A stretch of 64,000 bases of DNA from contig OY752142.1 of assembly GCA_963573315.1 (NCBI GenBank), forward strand, positions 124,001 to 188,000, read 5' to 3'. The notes beneath the pieces are model-generated. The model made no database searches and was not told the DNA's origin. It worked only from the letters and a program-made list of their open reading frames with translations. Source of the DNA: Entomortierella parvispora. Taxonomy: Eukaryota > Mortierellomycota > Mortierellomycetes > Mortierellales > Mortierellaceae. The position numbers and the translations under genes were made by a program. This document shows, piece after piece, positions 22,122 to 33,602 of this stretch. The first letter of the stretch is position 1; each line of letters starts with the position of its first letter.

Positions 22122-25100
22122 ATGGCGTCCTCGCTGCAGCCCAGGTACCAGACTTTTAAACTTGACACGTTGAGCGCCTCCGTCCGTGTCAAAGAGTCGG
22201 TCCATGGAGAGCCGTTTGTTCTCTTGGAGGACATTCGGGATGCCTTTTGTCAAGTCGTCTCTGCGTTTGAGCTCAATGGCGAAGCAGTTCCGTTCCTCGA
22301 AAACAAGAATCGTGACCCGTACGTTTTTCTTCTTCCACACTAGCGCCTGCATGGTTGTTTATTTGTTTTTAAACATTTGACCCCTGACTTTTTTGTTTTT
22401 TTTATTTTTTTTTTTTGCATGGGCATGCGTCTGCTACAGTCTGTTCCAACAGCGAATTGCGTACTATCCTGGTCAGACCTTGACCGTCGTACCTTTGCCA
22501 AAGAACAATAATGATCATCTTGTCCAGGATGACGTGGCTGAATTGTCATCCAAGCGCCCCTGGCTTGTTCCTGAAGCCGCCCCTAATACCACCATAGCCA
22601 GAACCAATGCTCGAGGTTATCCTAGTCCAATGTCTGTGGCGTCCATGGCCCTGGATCATCGTCATAGTCGTCCCAACAGTGTCATCTCTATCGAAGGTGG
22701 TAGCCCCGCGTACCTCTACTCCAGTGTCACACCCATCGAAGGGATCCTAGATGTCCATCACGAACGCTTCCATGCCGATACCCAGGCGCTCATGGCTCAA
22801 GTTTTGGCGTCCCGACTCGCATCGGAGCGACAGGGCAAAGAGATTCAAGAACTTCGCAAGGCCCTAACGGTGACGGGGGAACGCATTGTGGAGCTTCAGA
22901 GACAAACAATGGAAAATCAACAAGAGACCTTGGACCGTGTTGTTCAGATCCAGAATGGCATCCAGACCGTGTTGACCCAGACATTTGAATTGCACGAGTA
23001 TTCCAGTCCACGACTGTTTATCGTCTTGCCCGAGATGGCGTACGATGGATTGAACCCGGCCTTGCTGTTCAATAGCTGGACACATGCGCAATTTCGGTTG
23101 TATTTCCTATGCGAATGTGGAGGATCCCATACCAACGCAATTGGTCCTCATGGGATGAACCATATCCATATTGCAAGACATGAAGGGTACGCGATCAACC
23201 GGCCCAAAGAGATTTTTCAAAAGTATGGTCCTACAGTTTTGCGGTTGCTCCAGATGCTACAGTACGGATTGGCGATCGGAGGGATGGTCGTGCCCATGTT
23301 GTCAGCGGTGCATGCGGTGGATCTGCCCGAGAGTCTTGTCAAGGATTTGAGCACCAAGGTCACTACCAGTATTGAATACCTGACCACCTATCAGAGTACA
23401 TTGGATCTGGATGCTCCTGTGGAGGACAGCCGTCGAAGCAAAGGTGTGGCGGCCAATGACCGTGAAGCTTCTGACGCCCCGTCCAACGTCAAGTCAGGAG
23501 CTCTCTTGTCCGACCCCATGGATGACGATAGGAACGGCGACGGTGTCAGTATGAGTGGTGTTGCTGAAAAGCTGGCGCGGATGGAAGGCGCAGACCTCCG
23601 GCGTCTCTCTGCATTCCTGGAGCGTAAAGACCATGATCGGACTCTGGGCAACCTGTACCGGACCGTCGACAAGGAAGGGCATGTCAAATGGATCTGTCAG
23701 GACCATTACCGCTCCACGTTCCATCTTCGTCAGGACCGACAGTTTGAGGCCGAGATTGCGCTGCTGCAGGGTTCGTTTGATCACAATTTGGGAAAAGTCA
23801 CTGTTTACTTGCCTTCGTCCTCGACCGAGGCGACGGAATCCTTCTTGAACACCATGGCTCGTTCCAGTGCGTTTTCAGAACTCGATCTCCAGTTCCGAAA
23901 ATACTCTTTTGCAATCCTGGAACAGCTCGCTCGGGCGTTGGTCAAGACCGGTGTCTCAAAGCTCACTTTGACGGGACACACGTTTGTGGAGCATTTCCCC
24001 TCGTTTCGCAAAAAGTTGTACCCGATCCTGACCATGATGAACTCGGGCAAGATCCAGAGTCTGCATCTCAAGGCTATAAAAGATTTGTTCCCGCAGCGGA
24101 TCGAGATGCCCAAGGCTGGAGGACTGCCGTTTATTCGGTCTTTGGAACTGACAGAGATCTCGTTGGTCGATGGCGAGGTCTTCAAGTCGCTTTTGCTGGC
24201 GTGTTCTCTTCTTTCAGTCTTAGGCCTGACCGAGGTCCCCTTGTCGACTGCAGAGACTCTTTCCCAGTTCTTGAAGGGTCTCAAAGCCAGTCCACAAATC
24301 CGGTCCTTGACCCTCAGCGATTGTTCCTTCCCACCCGAAAGAATCCACCATCTTGTCACGGTGTTGAAATCGCTCGAGTCGCTCAAGGAATTGGATTTCG
24401 GGCTGAACTGGATTGGAGACGAGAATGTCTGTGAACTGATCGAAGCTGTAGGCGGTCGTCTGGAAAAGCTTTGGTTGCCTTTGACAGGATTCGGAGACGA
24501 TTCGGCTCTGGCGCTGGAAAGAGTTGTCCTCTTGAATGAAAAGCGACTCAAGAGTTTGAATATCTTTGACCATGTGGTCGAGCTCTCTGCTGAAGGCATG
24601 AAGAGTTTTGTCCGCTTGATGGATCGACTGGAATTTGTCGAACTGGTCCTTCCCAGAGTCCAGAGTCCTTGCGACGAAGCGTTTGCGAGATTGATTAGAC
24701 GGCTCAAGATCCAGTCCTTGGAACGGTTGCAGATCAAAGGCAGTGACTGTGGTGACCTGGCCGCTCTTGCCTTGGCGGATGTGCTGTCCTCGGATCCTGT
24801 GGGTCCTTCTTCCCTGACGAGGTTCAAGCTGACATTCCCGAACGCGACCATGGAGGATGCTTTGGCCCTTTGCAAAGCTCTTTCGAGGACGGGTCAAGGA
24901 ATGGCGCCGTACGAGGTTGCAGAATTGTCATTTGCTGGATCTCGATCCTTATTCGTTCCTGGTTCTGATCCCAAAATCTTGACGGCGTTCTTCAAGACTG
25001 CATTCGCCACCCTTTCTGTTCTCAGTCTCCAAGGGACCCAGATGAGAGATGAGCATGCCACCATCTTTGAACAATCTGTTCAAGACCTGGAATTGCCATT

Positions 25101-25764
25101 TTCTCCAACAGCGACTCGTTGCTTGTTCCGATTGGAGACTCTGGATGTGTCCTTTAACCAACTGAGTCCTCGAGGTGCCAGCCAGATCCTGAAAAGTCTC
25201 ACTTCCCCAATGACCGTGGCCACCCTTCGAACCCTTCGCCTGGAGAGCCATTCGTTTTCAGAGATGGGGGCACTCGGTCCATCAGTGCAACAGTTTCTGG
25301 CGACGAACCATAGTCTGATCCGTTTGACCACATCGCACGTCAATCTCAAGGAATTGACGGCGGGACTCTTGCAGAACCATCAGAGTCTTAAAGCGATCGA
25401 GGTGAAATATGTGGACGGACCCGAGGCGGTCGATATCCTGTCGTTTGGCGAGTTTTTAAGATCGGAGCGAAACGGACTGTTGAGACTGGTGATCAAGCAT
25501 GCTCAAGTGTGTGAGGACTCGCGGTCGTTGGAGTACTTGAAGGATTGCTTGGAAAAGAACAAGACGATCGTGAGTCTGGAATGGGACTATGGTCAGGGAC
25601 TCAAGGTCGATCCGTATCCGTTGAGCCATTTCTTGTTGAGGAACAGAGAGATCTGGGCCAAGAAACTTCCGGGAGCTGCGGGGATGAGGAAGGGAGATGA
25701 TTTGGTCCAGTCCGGTGTGGAACCGTACCTCTTGTCCCACACTGGACGGTTCCGAGAATCCTGA
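22122..25764 (+). CDS. Large leucine-rich-repeat (RNI-like) protein
   Basis: Two exons, 22122-22318 and 22440-25764, give 1173 aa. The N-terminal ~85 residues (MASSLQPRYQTFKLDTLSAS..YYPGQTLTVVP) are unrecognised. A coiled coil spans about residues 170-250 (EIQELRKALTVTGERIVELQ). A distinctive segment near residues 285-330 carries LYFLCECGG, then MNHIHIARHEGYAI and IFQKYGPTVLRLLQM, with paired Cys and His. After an acidic, Ser-rich linker (about 385-430), residues ~600 to the end are irregular LRRs of the ribonuclease-inhibitor class (SLTLSDCSFPPERIHHL, ELDFGLNWIGDENVCELI). No NB-ARC, NACHT or kinase domain is visible, and there is no signal peptide. LRRs mediate protein recognition; the ligand is unknown. 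The architecture resembles the recognition half of NLR-like proteins without their ATPase. Confidence 0.8.
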
Positions 25765-26098
25765 GAGATTGCTTTTTTTTTTCCGTGCAGTTTTGGAAGA
25801 CAGATAGAATTTTTTTTGTAGTTTTTTGTTGTCATGACTTTATGGGTAGAAGAAGAAAGGTGATCTCACAAGTCGGGACATAAAATAAAATATAAAAAAA
25901 AGGATAAAAAGACAAAAGAGAACAAATGGTTGATCCCATGTGTTGCCTGTCGGTTTTCTTTTTGGAAGAGAGCCAGCCTTCCCCTTCCTTTAAAACCTCT
26001 CCTTTTTTGTGGGTGAACGTATCGAATAAATCGACAGCTTGTTTCTTGTTGAAAAAAAAAGAAAGGGTTCCTTTGTTTTTTTATTTTTTATTTTCGAC
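25765..26098. other. 3' spacer between LRR gene and ZNF830 homologue
   Basis: A 334-bp T- and A-rich spacer between convergent genes. It has several AATAAA-like words (for example near 25880 and 26024) that could direct 3' end formation. No gene is seen. Confidence 0.5.
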
Positions 26099-27451
26099 CT
26101 AAACGCGTTTTGCACGCCAGTCCATCATGGCCTCAATATCCTCATCGCTGTCTTCCTCGTCACTATCCTCAGTCCCGCTCGTCATTTTGCTATCACCGCT
26201 CTCATCTTTGCCAGTCTCGACTTGCAATCGTGCAAATTCCAAAGCGGCCAGACGTTCCTTCTCCCTCTTTGCGCGTTCCTGCTCTCGGACCATATCCAAG
26301 ATGGATTTCGTCTTGCGTTTTGTCGACTTTGTGGTTTTCGTACTAGCACTGGGTATCGTGTTGCTGTTGTTGGTTGTTGTTGTTGAGGCGATTGTGGGAG
26401 TAGAGGGGGCAGATGCGATCCGGTTCTTCTTTTCCCGCAAGGCATCCAATCGCTCCTGCATCTCTACAAACAACATGTACTCTTCCTCGGATCTCGCCAT
26501 GATACTCTCTTCCAACTCCAACTCTTCCAATTCAACCTTGTCCTCGTACGGTAATTCGCCTCCTGTTCCTGCACTTGTTTCTGTCATCGCTGTTGTCGCT
26601 GCTGTTGATACAGAGTTGGCTCCAGGGCGAATCTGTGCAGCTTGCTCCAATTCTTGACGTTCTTGTCGATCCAGATCCTTGGCCAGGTCGGCCTGGAGGG
26701 CTTTGAATTCCTCATCAATTTGTCGTTGTTGTTGATCAGCTGTTGCGCCTCCGACCTCGGCACGGACTCGAGAGTCCTCTTCTGGGTCATCAAAGAATCC
26801 TGCTGGAAGGACTCCCTCCATAGGCTCCTCTGGTGAAGGCTCTTCCTCTTCTACTACAGGTGGTGGTGTTGATGTTGATGATGCGGTTGCAGGTGTGTCA
26901 AAGAATCCTGCTGGGAGTCCAGCCATAGCATCCTCTTCCTCTTCCAGATCTTCTTCTTCTTGTTGTTCGACAGGTTCGTCCAATTTAACGCGTTTGGAAT
27001 CGTTCGAGGCCACGGAAGCGGTCGCAGAGCCCTCGTCCTCGCTTTCGCTTTCGCTGTCCTCTGCATAGGCCACAAGACCACCGAGACCGCCTCCTCCTCC
27101 TCCCGCTTTCCGTTTAACACCTTGTTGTTGTTGTTGTAATTGTTGTAACCGGTGTCGCTCTGCAGCTTCGGCTTCTCTTCTTTGGATCTGTTCCTTGACG
27201 GCCCTCAGTTTGGCGACAGCTTCTTGATGGACTTTGGAGACCAGGTGAGCGTTCCAGAGGTTATCGGATTTGATGGGTGCGTTGGGCCCACAGATGGCAC
27301 AGGTCAGTCGGAAGGTGGTGGGGTCGTACTTTGCAAGTGGGTGAGTGACTCTTTTGGATGCGGACGTGGATGAGGAGAGTGAGGAGGAAGGGGATCCTGA
27401 GGCCTTGGCGGCTTTTTGGGCCGCAAAGAGACGGCGGACATCTTTTGACAT
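26099..27451 (-). CDS. ZNF830/CCDC16-like zinc-finger splicing-associated protein
   Basis: One exon encodes 450 aa from the ATG at 27451 (MSKDVRRLFAAQKAAK). An in-frame upstream ATG at 27502 adds 17 residues that look like leader. ZNF830 homologues are nuclear and associate with the spliceosome (the XAB2/Syf1 complex in animals). A single C2H2 (U1-type) finger lies near residues 51-75 (CAIC..H..H, with NLWNAHLVSKVH). This is followed by a basic coiled segment with a Gln run and by repeated short acidic PAGFFD motifs (GLPAGFFD, VLPAGFFDDPEED) typical of the family. There is a C-terminal coiled coil (EEYMLFVEMQERLDALREKK) and the conserved end IEAMMDWRAKRV. It is divergent from SMC6, whose ATG is 300 bp away. 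Confidence 0.9.
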   Translation of the reverse strand: MSKDVRRLFAAQKAAKASGSPSSSLSSSTSASKRVTHPLAKYDPTTFRLTCAICGPNAPIKSDNLWNAHLVSKVHQEAVAKLRAVKEQIQRREAEAAERHRLQQLQQQQQGVKRKAGGGGGGLGGLVAYAEDSESESEDEGSATASVASNDSKRVKLDEPVEQQEEEDLEEEEDAMAGLPAGFFDTPATASSTSTPPPVVEEEEPSPEEPMEGVLPAGFFDDPEEDSRVRAEVGGATADQQQRQIDEEFKALQADLAKDLDRQERQELEQAAQIRPGANSVSTAATTAMTETSAGTGGELPYEDKVELEELELEESIMARSEEEYMLFVEMQERLDALREKKNRIASAPSTPTIASTTTTNNSNTIPSASTKTTKSTKRKTKSILDMVREQERAKREKERLAALEFARLQVETGKDESGDSKMTSGTEDSDEEDSDEDIEAMMDWRAKRV

Positions 27452-27750
27452 TGTGGGTTCGATGGGACTTGGTGGGTGATCAGTTGAAGCAGATGCATGC
27501 ATGCATGCAAGTGGAGGAGAAAAGAAAGAAAGAGAAAAAGAGCGTGATCACGTGCGTCCCTGAAAAATGAGTGGCAAAGGAAAAAGGGAGGGGGGGAAAC
27601 ACACAACAAAAACAAAGGAAGCGCGTCCGAGGCGTGTGAGTGGCGTGGAAGGGAAACAAGTCCTCGCTCTCTCTCTCTTCATTCTTCTCTTCTTCTTCAT
27701 TGCTCGCTCACCCCACCCACCCCCCACTCGCCCTTCGACTCGCTGCGACC
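27452..27750. promoter_or_regulatory. Shared upstream region of ZNF830 homologue and SMC6, with CACGTG
   Basis: A 299-bp divergent region. It contains a CACGTG at 27549-27554 (98 bp from the ZNF830-type start), a short ATGC repeat near 27495 and a T/C-rich tract (27660-27715) just before the SMC6 ATG. The two genes probably share control sequence. Confidence 0.5.
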
Positions 27751-30700
27751 ATGCCAGAATCCAGGAAGCGGAGGCTCATCCAGGACGAGGACGACGAGAT
27801 CGAAGATCACCCCGCCGTCCCCGAGAGAAGCGCCAAGCTGGCCAGAACAGAGAGCAGGAACGGCAACGGCAAGGTAATGCACACACGGTTGGATGGGCGC
27901 AGTCCACCTACTGTATTTGCACTGCTCAGCATGCATCGTTCCTTTCCACGTTCTCTGCTGCCTCTGCAAATGGAGCAACAAGCCCCATTTGTCTTTTTCA
28001 GAGCGAGGAAGGGGAACAAGTGTTCATCTCGATGGACGCCACCATTTGTTGTTTCAAGGATTCCTTTACTAACTCTTGTTTGTTTGTCCACCCTCCTGTT
28101 TTTCGTCCCTCGTCCATTTCTAGGCCTCCAAAAGATCTCGCCGGGAAATAGAATCCGAGCACTCTGCTGAAGAGGAAGACGACGATGACGAGGAAATAAC
28201 TCAGCGGGAGGAACCCGAGGGATGGGGTGAGGTTGACCCCAGCCAGACTCAGGACGAACTCGATTGGAAGAAGCGTGCAGATTTGGAATTTCAGAGATCG
28301 ACTCAAAAGTCTGGGAGACACGGCGTAAGTCTTTTCAGGAGCCAGGAAGTAGACAAAGAGATGAGGAGAATGATCCAGTCCATGATACTTATACCCTGTA
28401 TTGCCGATATTTTTCTGTAATCAACATTTAGATGGTGGCCGAGATGGGTGTCATTGAGCTGATCGAGATGTTTGACTTTATGTGCCATCGTCATCTCAAA
28501 GTACCCTTTGGACCAAAGATCAATTTTATCATTGGACACAACGGAAGTACGTTTTGAATGTCAAAGGACTGCCTGTGGAAAAGTGCCTATCAGAGTTTTC
28601 TAACCCCAATCCTCCATTTTCATTCCCTCTCCAGGTGGAAAGAGTGCCATCTTGACGGCCATCATCGTATGTTTGGGAGGAAAGGCCAATGCAACCAACA
28701 GAGCTCAGAATCTCAAGGCTCTGATTCGTGAAGGCGCCAGTCAGACCGATGTCAAACTTCAGTTGCGCAATCGTGGGCCCGATGCTTTCAAACCCGAACT
28801 CTACGGCGAGAGTATCATCATTGAGCGTCGCATCTCCAGGGACGGTACATCTGGATACAAGATCAAGTCTGCTAAAGGAAAGACCATTTCAACCAAGCGT
28901 GAGGAACTCGCCGCCATGTGCGATCACATGAACATTCAAGTCGACAACCCCATGAACGTGCTCTCCCAGGATACCGCCAAACAGTTCTTGCAGGCGTCTA
29001 CAGGAGAGGACAAGTACAAGTTCTTCTCCCGAGGAACTCAGCTGACTCAGCTGAGTATAGATTACGAGACGATTCGGGAATGTATCGATACGATGCATCG
29101 CACCCTCGATAATAAGAAGGAAGACTTGAAAGAGCTCTATGCTGATGCCAAAACTGCTCAGGCGCGGTTCAAGGATATGCAGGCCGCTGCAACCCTAGAG
29201 TTAAAAGTGCAGGATTTGAAGAACCAAGTTGCGTGGGCCCAGATCGAAGACCTCGAGAAGGGTGTGAAATCGACCGAAGACAAACTGGAAGGACTGATGA
29301 CAAGAATCCCTGGGATTGAAGCAAAGCGCGCCAAGGAAGAGGACATTATCAAAGAACTTGATGCTCAAATCCAGGAATTGGACAAGGCTATGGCAGAGCA
29401 TGCAAACTCTGGCGCCCCCTCATTGGAAAAGAAGCGGGCTATTGAACACCAGTTGCGTGACAAACGTAACGAGTTCAAGCAAATCCAGGAAGAGGAGAAA
29501 ACCGTCAACGAGGAAATCAAGTCTCTCAAGGAACAAATCAACGACTATGAGCGAAAGATTGAGCAGACCCGCAAGCAACAAGCGACGGCCATCTCCAGAC
29601 GTACCGAGGCTGTGGAAAAAATTGCGCGATTAGAGGAGGAGAATGAGCGATCCAAGAGACAATTGGCCGAAGCCCGTGAAAACTCTGCCCAGATTGAACA
29701 TAAATCGGATGAATGCAAAGATCGTCAGGACGCGCTCGCAAAGGTGACGCAAAGGCTCACGGGGGAACTACAGGAAAGCCGAGACCGAATCAAGCAAATA
29801 GAGGCCCAAAAACAAAACGCTCTCAGAGCCTTTGGACCCAAGACCCCCGATATCCTCCGAGATATTGAAGAGGTGACTCGAAGACGTGGTTGGCGAGGCG
29901 ACGCTCCTGTGGGACCCTTGGGGCGACATGTCAAGCTTCGGGAGGAAAAGTGGGCACCGGTGCTAGAGTCCGCACTCGGAGGTGTCCTGAATGCATTTGC
30001 AGTCACTGAGGATGCAGACAGGACAACGCTGAGTGGAATCCTGAAGAAGCATCATTGGTGAGTATCACTATATTGAATTCTTGAACGGTTACACAGTTTT
30101 TTTTTTTTTTTGATACTAACCAATTCGGTGTATCATGATAGTAATGTGGATGTTATTCGTACAAAGAGAGTTATCTTTGAGTATAGTCACAAAGAACCCT
30201 CAAGTCGATTCCTGACAATCAACAGAGTGCTGGATTTTGATGATGAATGGGTCCGAAGACTGTTGATTGACAAAAATTCGATCGAGTCTACAATTTTGGT
30301 GGAGCAGCGTCAAGAAGCAGATCGGATTACGAGCTCGGGGCCCAACGGAGGATTCCCAGAGGGAGTCAACCAATGTTTTACTGTCGACCTGATTCGTGTC
30401 GGAGACAGAAGCGGTGGAGCGTCGAGTTTGATGATGAACCGTTACCGTGGACCGCCTCGGTTGTCCAAGAACGTAGATGGGCAACTGCAGGTCCTGCAGG
30501 CGAAGGCAGAACAGGTCGGCGACTCGCTTCGCCAACGGATGAAGGAGTCAGAGGCCATGATGAGCGAACTGGCTTCCTTTGATAAGGAGCGCATGGTCTC
30601 TAAACGTCAACAGCAAAATCTGGAGAAGGATCTGAAGTTGAAGACCAGAGCGATCGAGGATCTCCGAGCAAGTGTGCAAGAAGATGATACCACGGGAATC

Positions 30701-32124
30701 TCGGCCTATGAGGATGCAAAGCAAACGGCTCTGGAGCAGATCGAGACTATGAAGAAGCAGTACGAACCTGTGGCAGTCCAGAAGCAGGCGATCCTTGCAG
30801 AGATGGATCCTCTCAAGGAAGAGATCAGGGAAATTAATGAATCCATTCGCAAGAAGGATGAAGAGTCGGTGACGATCCGCAGCGACCTGGATAGACTCAA
30901 TATGGAGCGACAGGACAAACTGCCAAGGATTCAGTACTGGGATGGCAAACTGGACAAGGAGCGGAGAGAGATTCAGCAATTAGAGGCCGAACTCTCTGGC
31001 AAGACCAAATACCTGGAGGTCAGTGATGACAAATAGCAACAGCAACTCTTGCTTCTCTGGAAAACATCAACATACGGAGACTAACACTTTTTTTTTTGCT
31101 CTTTTCAACAGGAATCCACTGCCAAGGCTACCGAATACTGTGAGCGTGTAGAAGTGACAGCTTCTATGTCTCAGCTAGAGCGCGAGATCAAAAAGATTCA
31201 AGAGCGTCTTCGCGAACAAGAGGCTAAGCGTGGAGCCACTCTGGAAGAGATTGCTCTTGACATGCAGCGCAAGCAGGATTTATACAAGACCTCAAAACTG
31301 GCTATCCACCAGATGGAGGTGTTTAACAAAGTAAGACCAAGAAAACAGTTGGAAGTATCTTTCTTTTTTTTTTTTGCAACAAGGAAAGAGGTTGATATTC
31401 ACGTACGACTGTTCTTGCTTTCTCTCTAGCACTTGAAATTGACACTCAACAACCGTCTCTCGCGCTGGCGCGAATTCCGAGCTCAGATGTCTCTGCGATC
31501 CAAGATCAACTTTGGTCTTCAGCTTTCTCAGCGCGGTTATTCAGGAGAGCTCGAGTTCCATCACTCTAACAAGACGCTGTCTATTCGCGTATGTTTTCTA
31601 CTATACTCTGCTGACTCCTGCTGGAAGAATACATATCATGACTAACGCATGACCTTTTTTTTCAAATCGGACATAGGTCGAGACTGAGGATCAGCGCACA
31701 GCCAAGGCAGGAGTTGCTCGTGACAAGGACCCCAAGTCATTGTCAGGAGGAGAAAAGTCATTCTCGACAATCTGTTTGCTGTTGGCTCTCTGGGACTCTA
31801 TGGCAAGCTCTATCCGCTGGTACGTTTTTTTTTTTTTTTTTTTTTTTTTTTTTGAATGGGGTCACGATCTTTACGGTCAAGAATTCCAGTGAGTGCTTAC
31901 TGACTCTTTTTCTGAATACTAATAGCCTGGATGAGTTTGACGTGTTCATGGACGCGGTGAACCGGAGAATCAGTATGCAAATGTTGATTGACACTGCACG
32001 CGAATCGGACGGCGTCCAGTATATCCTGATCACGCCCCAGGACGCTAGCAGTGTCTCTCCAGGCCCTGACGTGCGAGTACATCGTCTTCACGATCCCGAG
32101 CGCAACCAGCAAACGATCGCGTAG
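27751..32124 (+). CDS. SMC6: Smc6, SMC5/6 complex ATPase
   Basis: Smc6 pairs with Smc5 in the nuclear SMC5/6 complex, which maintains chromosomes during replication and repair. I read exons 27751-27873, 28124-28324, 28432-28546, 28635-30057, 30142-31018, 31112-31330, 31430-31588, 31677-31819 and 31926-32124, giving 1152 aa. An optional in-frame 18-nt micro-exon (28002-28019) would add six residues. After an acidic N-terminus, the head starts MGVIELIEMFDFMCH and has Walker A GHNGSGKSA near residue 143, split by an intron. Two long coiled coils flank a hinge beginning around GPLGRHVKLREEKWAPVLE (about residues 560-700). The C-terminal head has the signature LSGGEKSFSTICLLLALWD near residue 1061 and Walker B/D-loop SIRCLDEFDVFMD, then ILITPQD. 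All ATPase motifs look intact. Confidence 0.95.
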
Positions 32125-33602
32125 AGGATGGAATTAATACATATTTCTCAGATAACCAACAAAAAAAGAAAAACATTTACGATCCCAATTCCATGGCCCA
32201 TATCCGTCGAGGATTGTGCGACAGCCTCTAGGCAAGGTTAGCAATTGACAGGGGGGAGGGAGGAGAAAGAAGGAACGGAAAAGAAGGAAGAGAAAAATCG
32301 AGGGGTGTGGTCCTTCCGCGGGGATTTGTTTTGCTGCCCACGGACACGCACGACATGTCTTGCTGGCAGACCGAATGACGATCTGTCCAGAAAGAGAGAG
32401 GAGAGAGAGCGAGAGAGAGCACGTACGAAGGAGAAGGAAGACAAAAAAAAAGAGAGAGAGGTCCCTTGCAGTCTGAGCAATGATCATCGCGAGCAAAGGG
32501 TCACCGCGAGCAAAGGGATCGTGATGTCATTGCCAAAAAAATGTCAAGAGCATCACACCATTTGTCCTTGTTGCGCGCACAATGACACTCTGCGCGTGAG
32601 CACCTTGACAGACAGACACACAGATAGATAGACAGACAGGCAGACAGACAGACAGACAGAGGGGATCGCACTGCCCCTGGGCAGACACACCACTCTCCAG
32701 CGCAGACCTAGTTCCTGTTTGTTCTTTGCTTTCCTTCCTTCCTTCCTTCCCACTTTTCTTCTTTTCCTTGTTCCATTCGTTCGCTCTTCTCCACTCCCTC
32801 CTTCCTTGCATTCCTGCGCGCTTTCCTTCCTTCTTTGCATTAACCCTGTTGACTTTGTCCTCCTACATTTGACTACCCCTGGCCTGGCCCGGCACAAGTT
32901 CCCGTCTCTGATCGTTGTGTGCATTGTGTGCTTGCTTGCTTGCTTGCCTGCTCGCTCACAAACAATTGTTTTATTTTCGGAATCACAATCTGCCATGGCC
33001 TCATACAATGGCGGCTCCCAAGAAAGGCCCTGGCATGGTCAGTGCTCAAAAAAAAATACCGTCTCTCGTCTCCTTCTCCTTCCCCCCCTTCTCCGCACCC
33101 TGGTTTATTTTTCAACATGCCCCTCATTTCCAGTACCTGCATGCTGCAATGCACATGCCTGCAAATGCAATGCAGCAATGCAGCAATGCATGGAGCACTT
33201 GACAAAAACCTGCACCTTGCACGTTGCCGTCGGCAAAAGGGTTTCGTAACGGGTCTAGCCCTTTCGTCAACGCAACGAATCCCCTTCTCTTTTTTCCCTT
33301 TCCCTTTTTTTTTTTTTTTTCCTTTCACAAGTTCAACTGTCGTCCTTTCGCACGCACGCCTTCTCGCGATCTGTCTATCTTTTTCGTCCCCGCTCTGCAC
33401 ATCGTCCCCTCCTTCCCCTTTCCTCCTTCTCTTTGTTCTCCTCCTACACGCCTTCTTGGATAATTGTCTCAACAACAACAACATAACTCCAACATATTAA
33501 CTAACAGCGAACCTCCTTGATTTTTCTCATCCTTCCCCCCAACACCCTCCCCCCCTCGCCCTTCCTTGAATCGGCTTGCTTCTCTCCGTGAATATATACT
33601 CA
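32125..33602. other. Non-coding region between SMC6 and the PH-domain gene
   Basis: About 1.5 kb. It contains a GACA tetranucleotide array at about 32607-32660, a CTTC-rich stretch near 32740, a TGCT array near 32933, GCAATGCA repeats near 33160-33190 and a T18-type tract near 33310. A short frame at 33009 (MAAPKKGPGM, followed by a GT) could be a non-coding or upstream leader exon of the next gene, but no acceptor keeps it in frame. Confidence 0.45.

Noticed and set aside
32600-32660. GACA array considered as a CRISPR-like or regulatory repeat
   Set aside because: It is a plain tetranucleotide microsatellite without spacers, and a similar CTGT array occurs near 12650.
33009-33038. Possible first exon (MAAPKKGPGM followed by GT)
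   Set aside because: No downstream acceptor before 33603 keeps an open frame into the PH-domain gene; it may be an untranslated leader exon.
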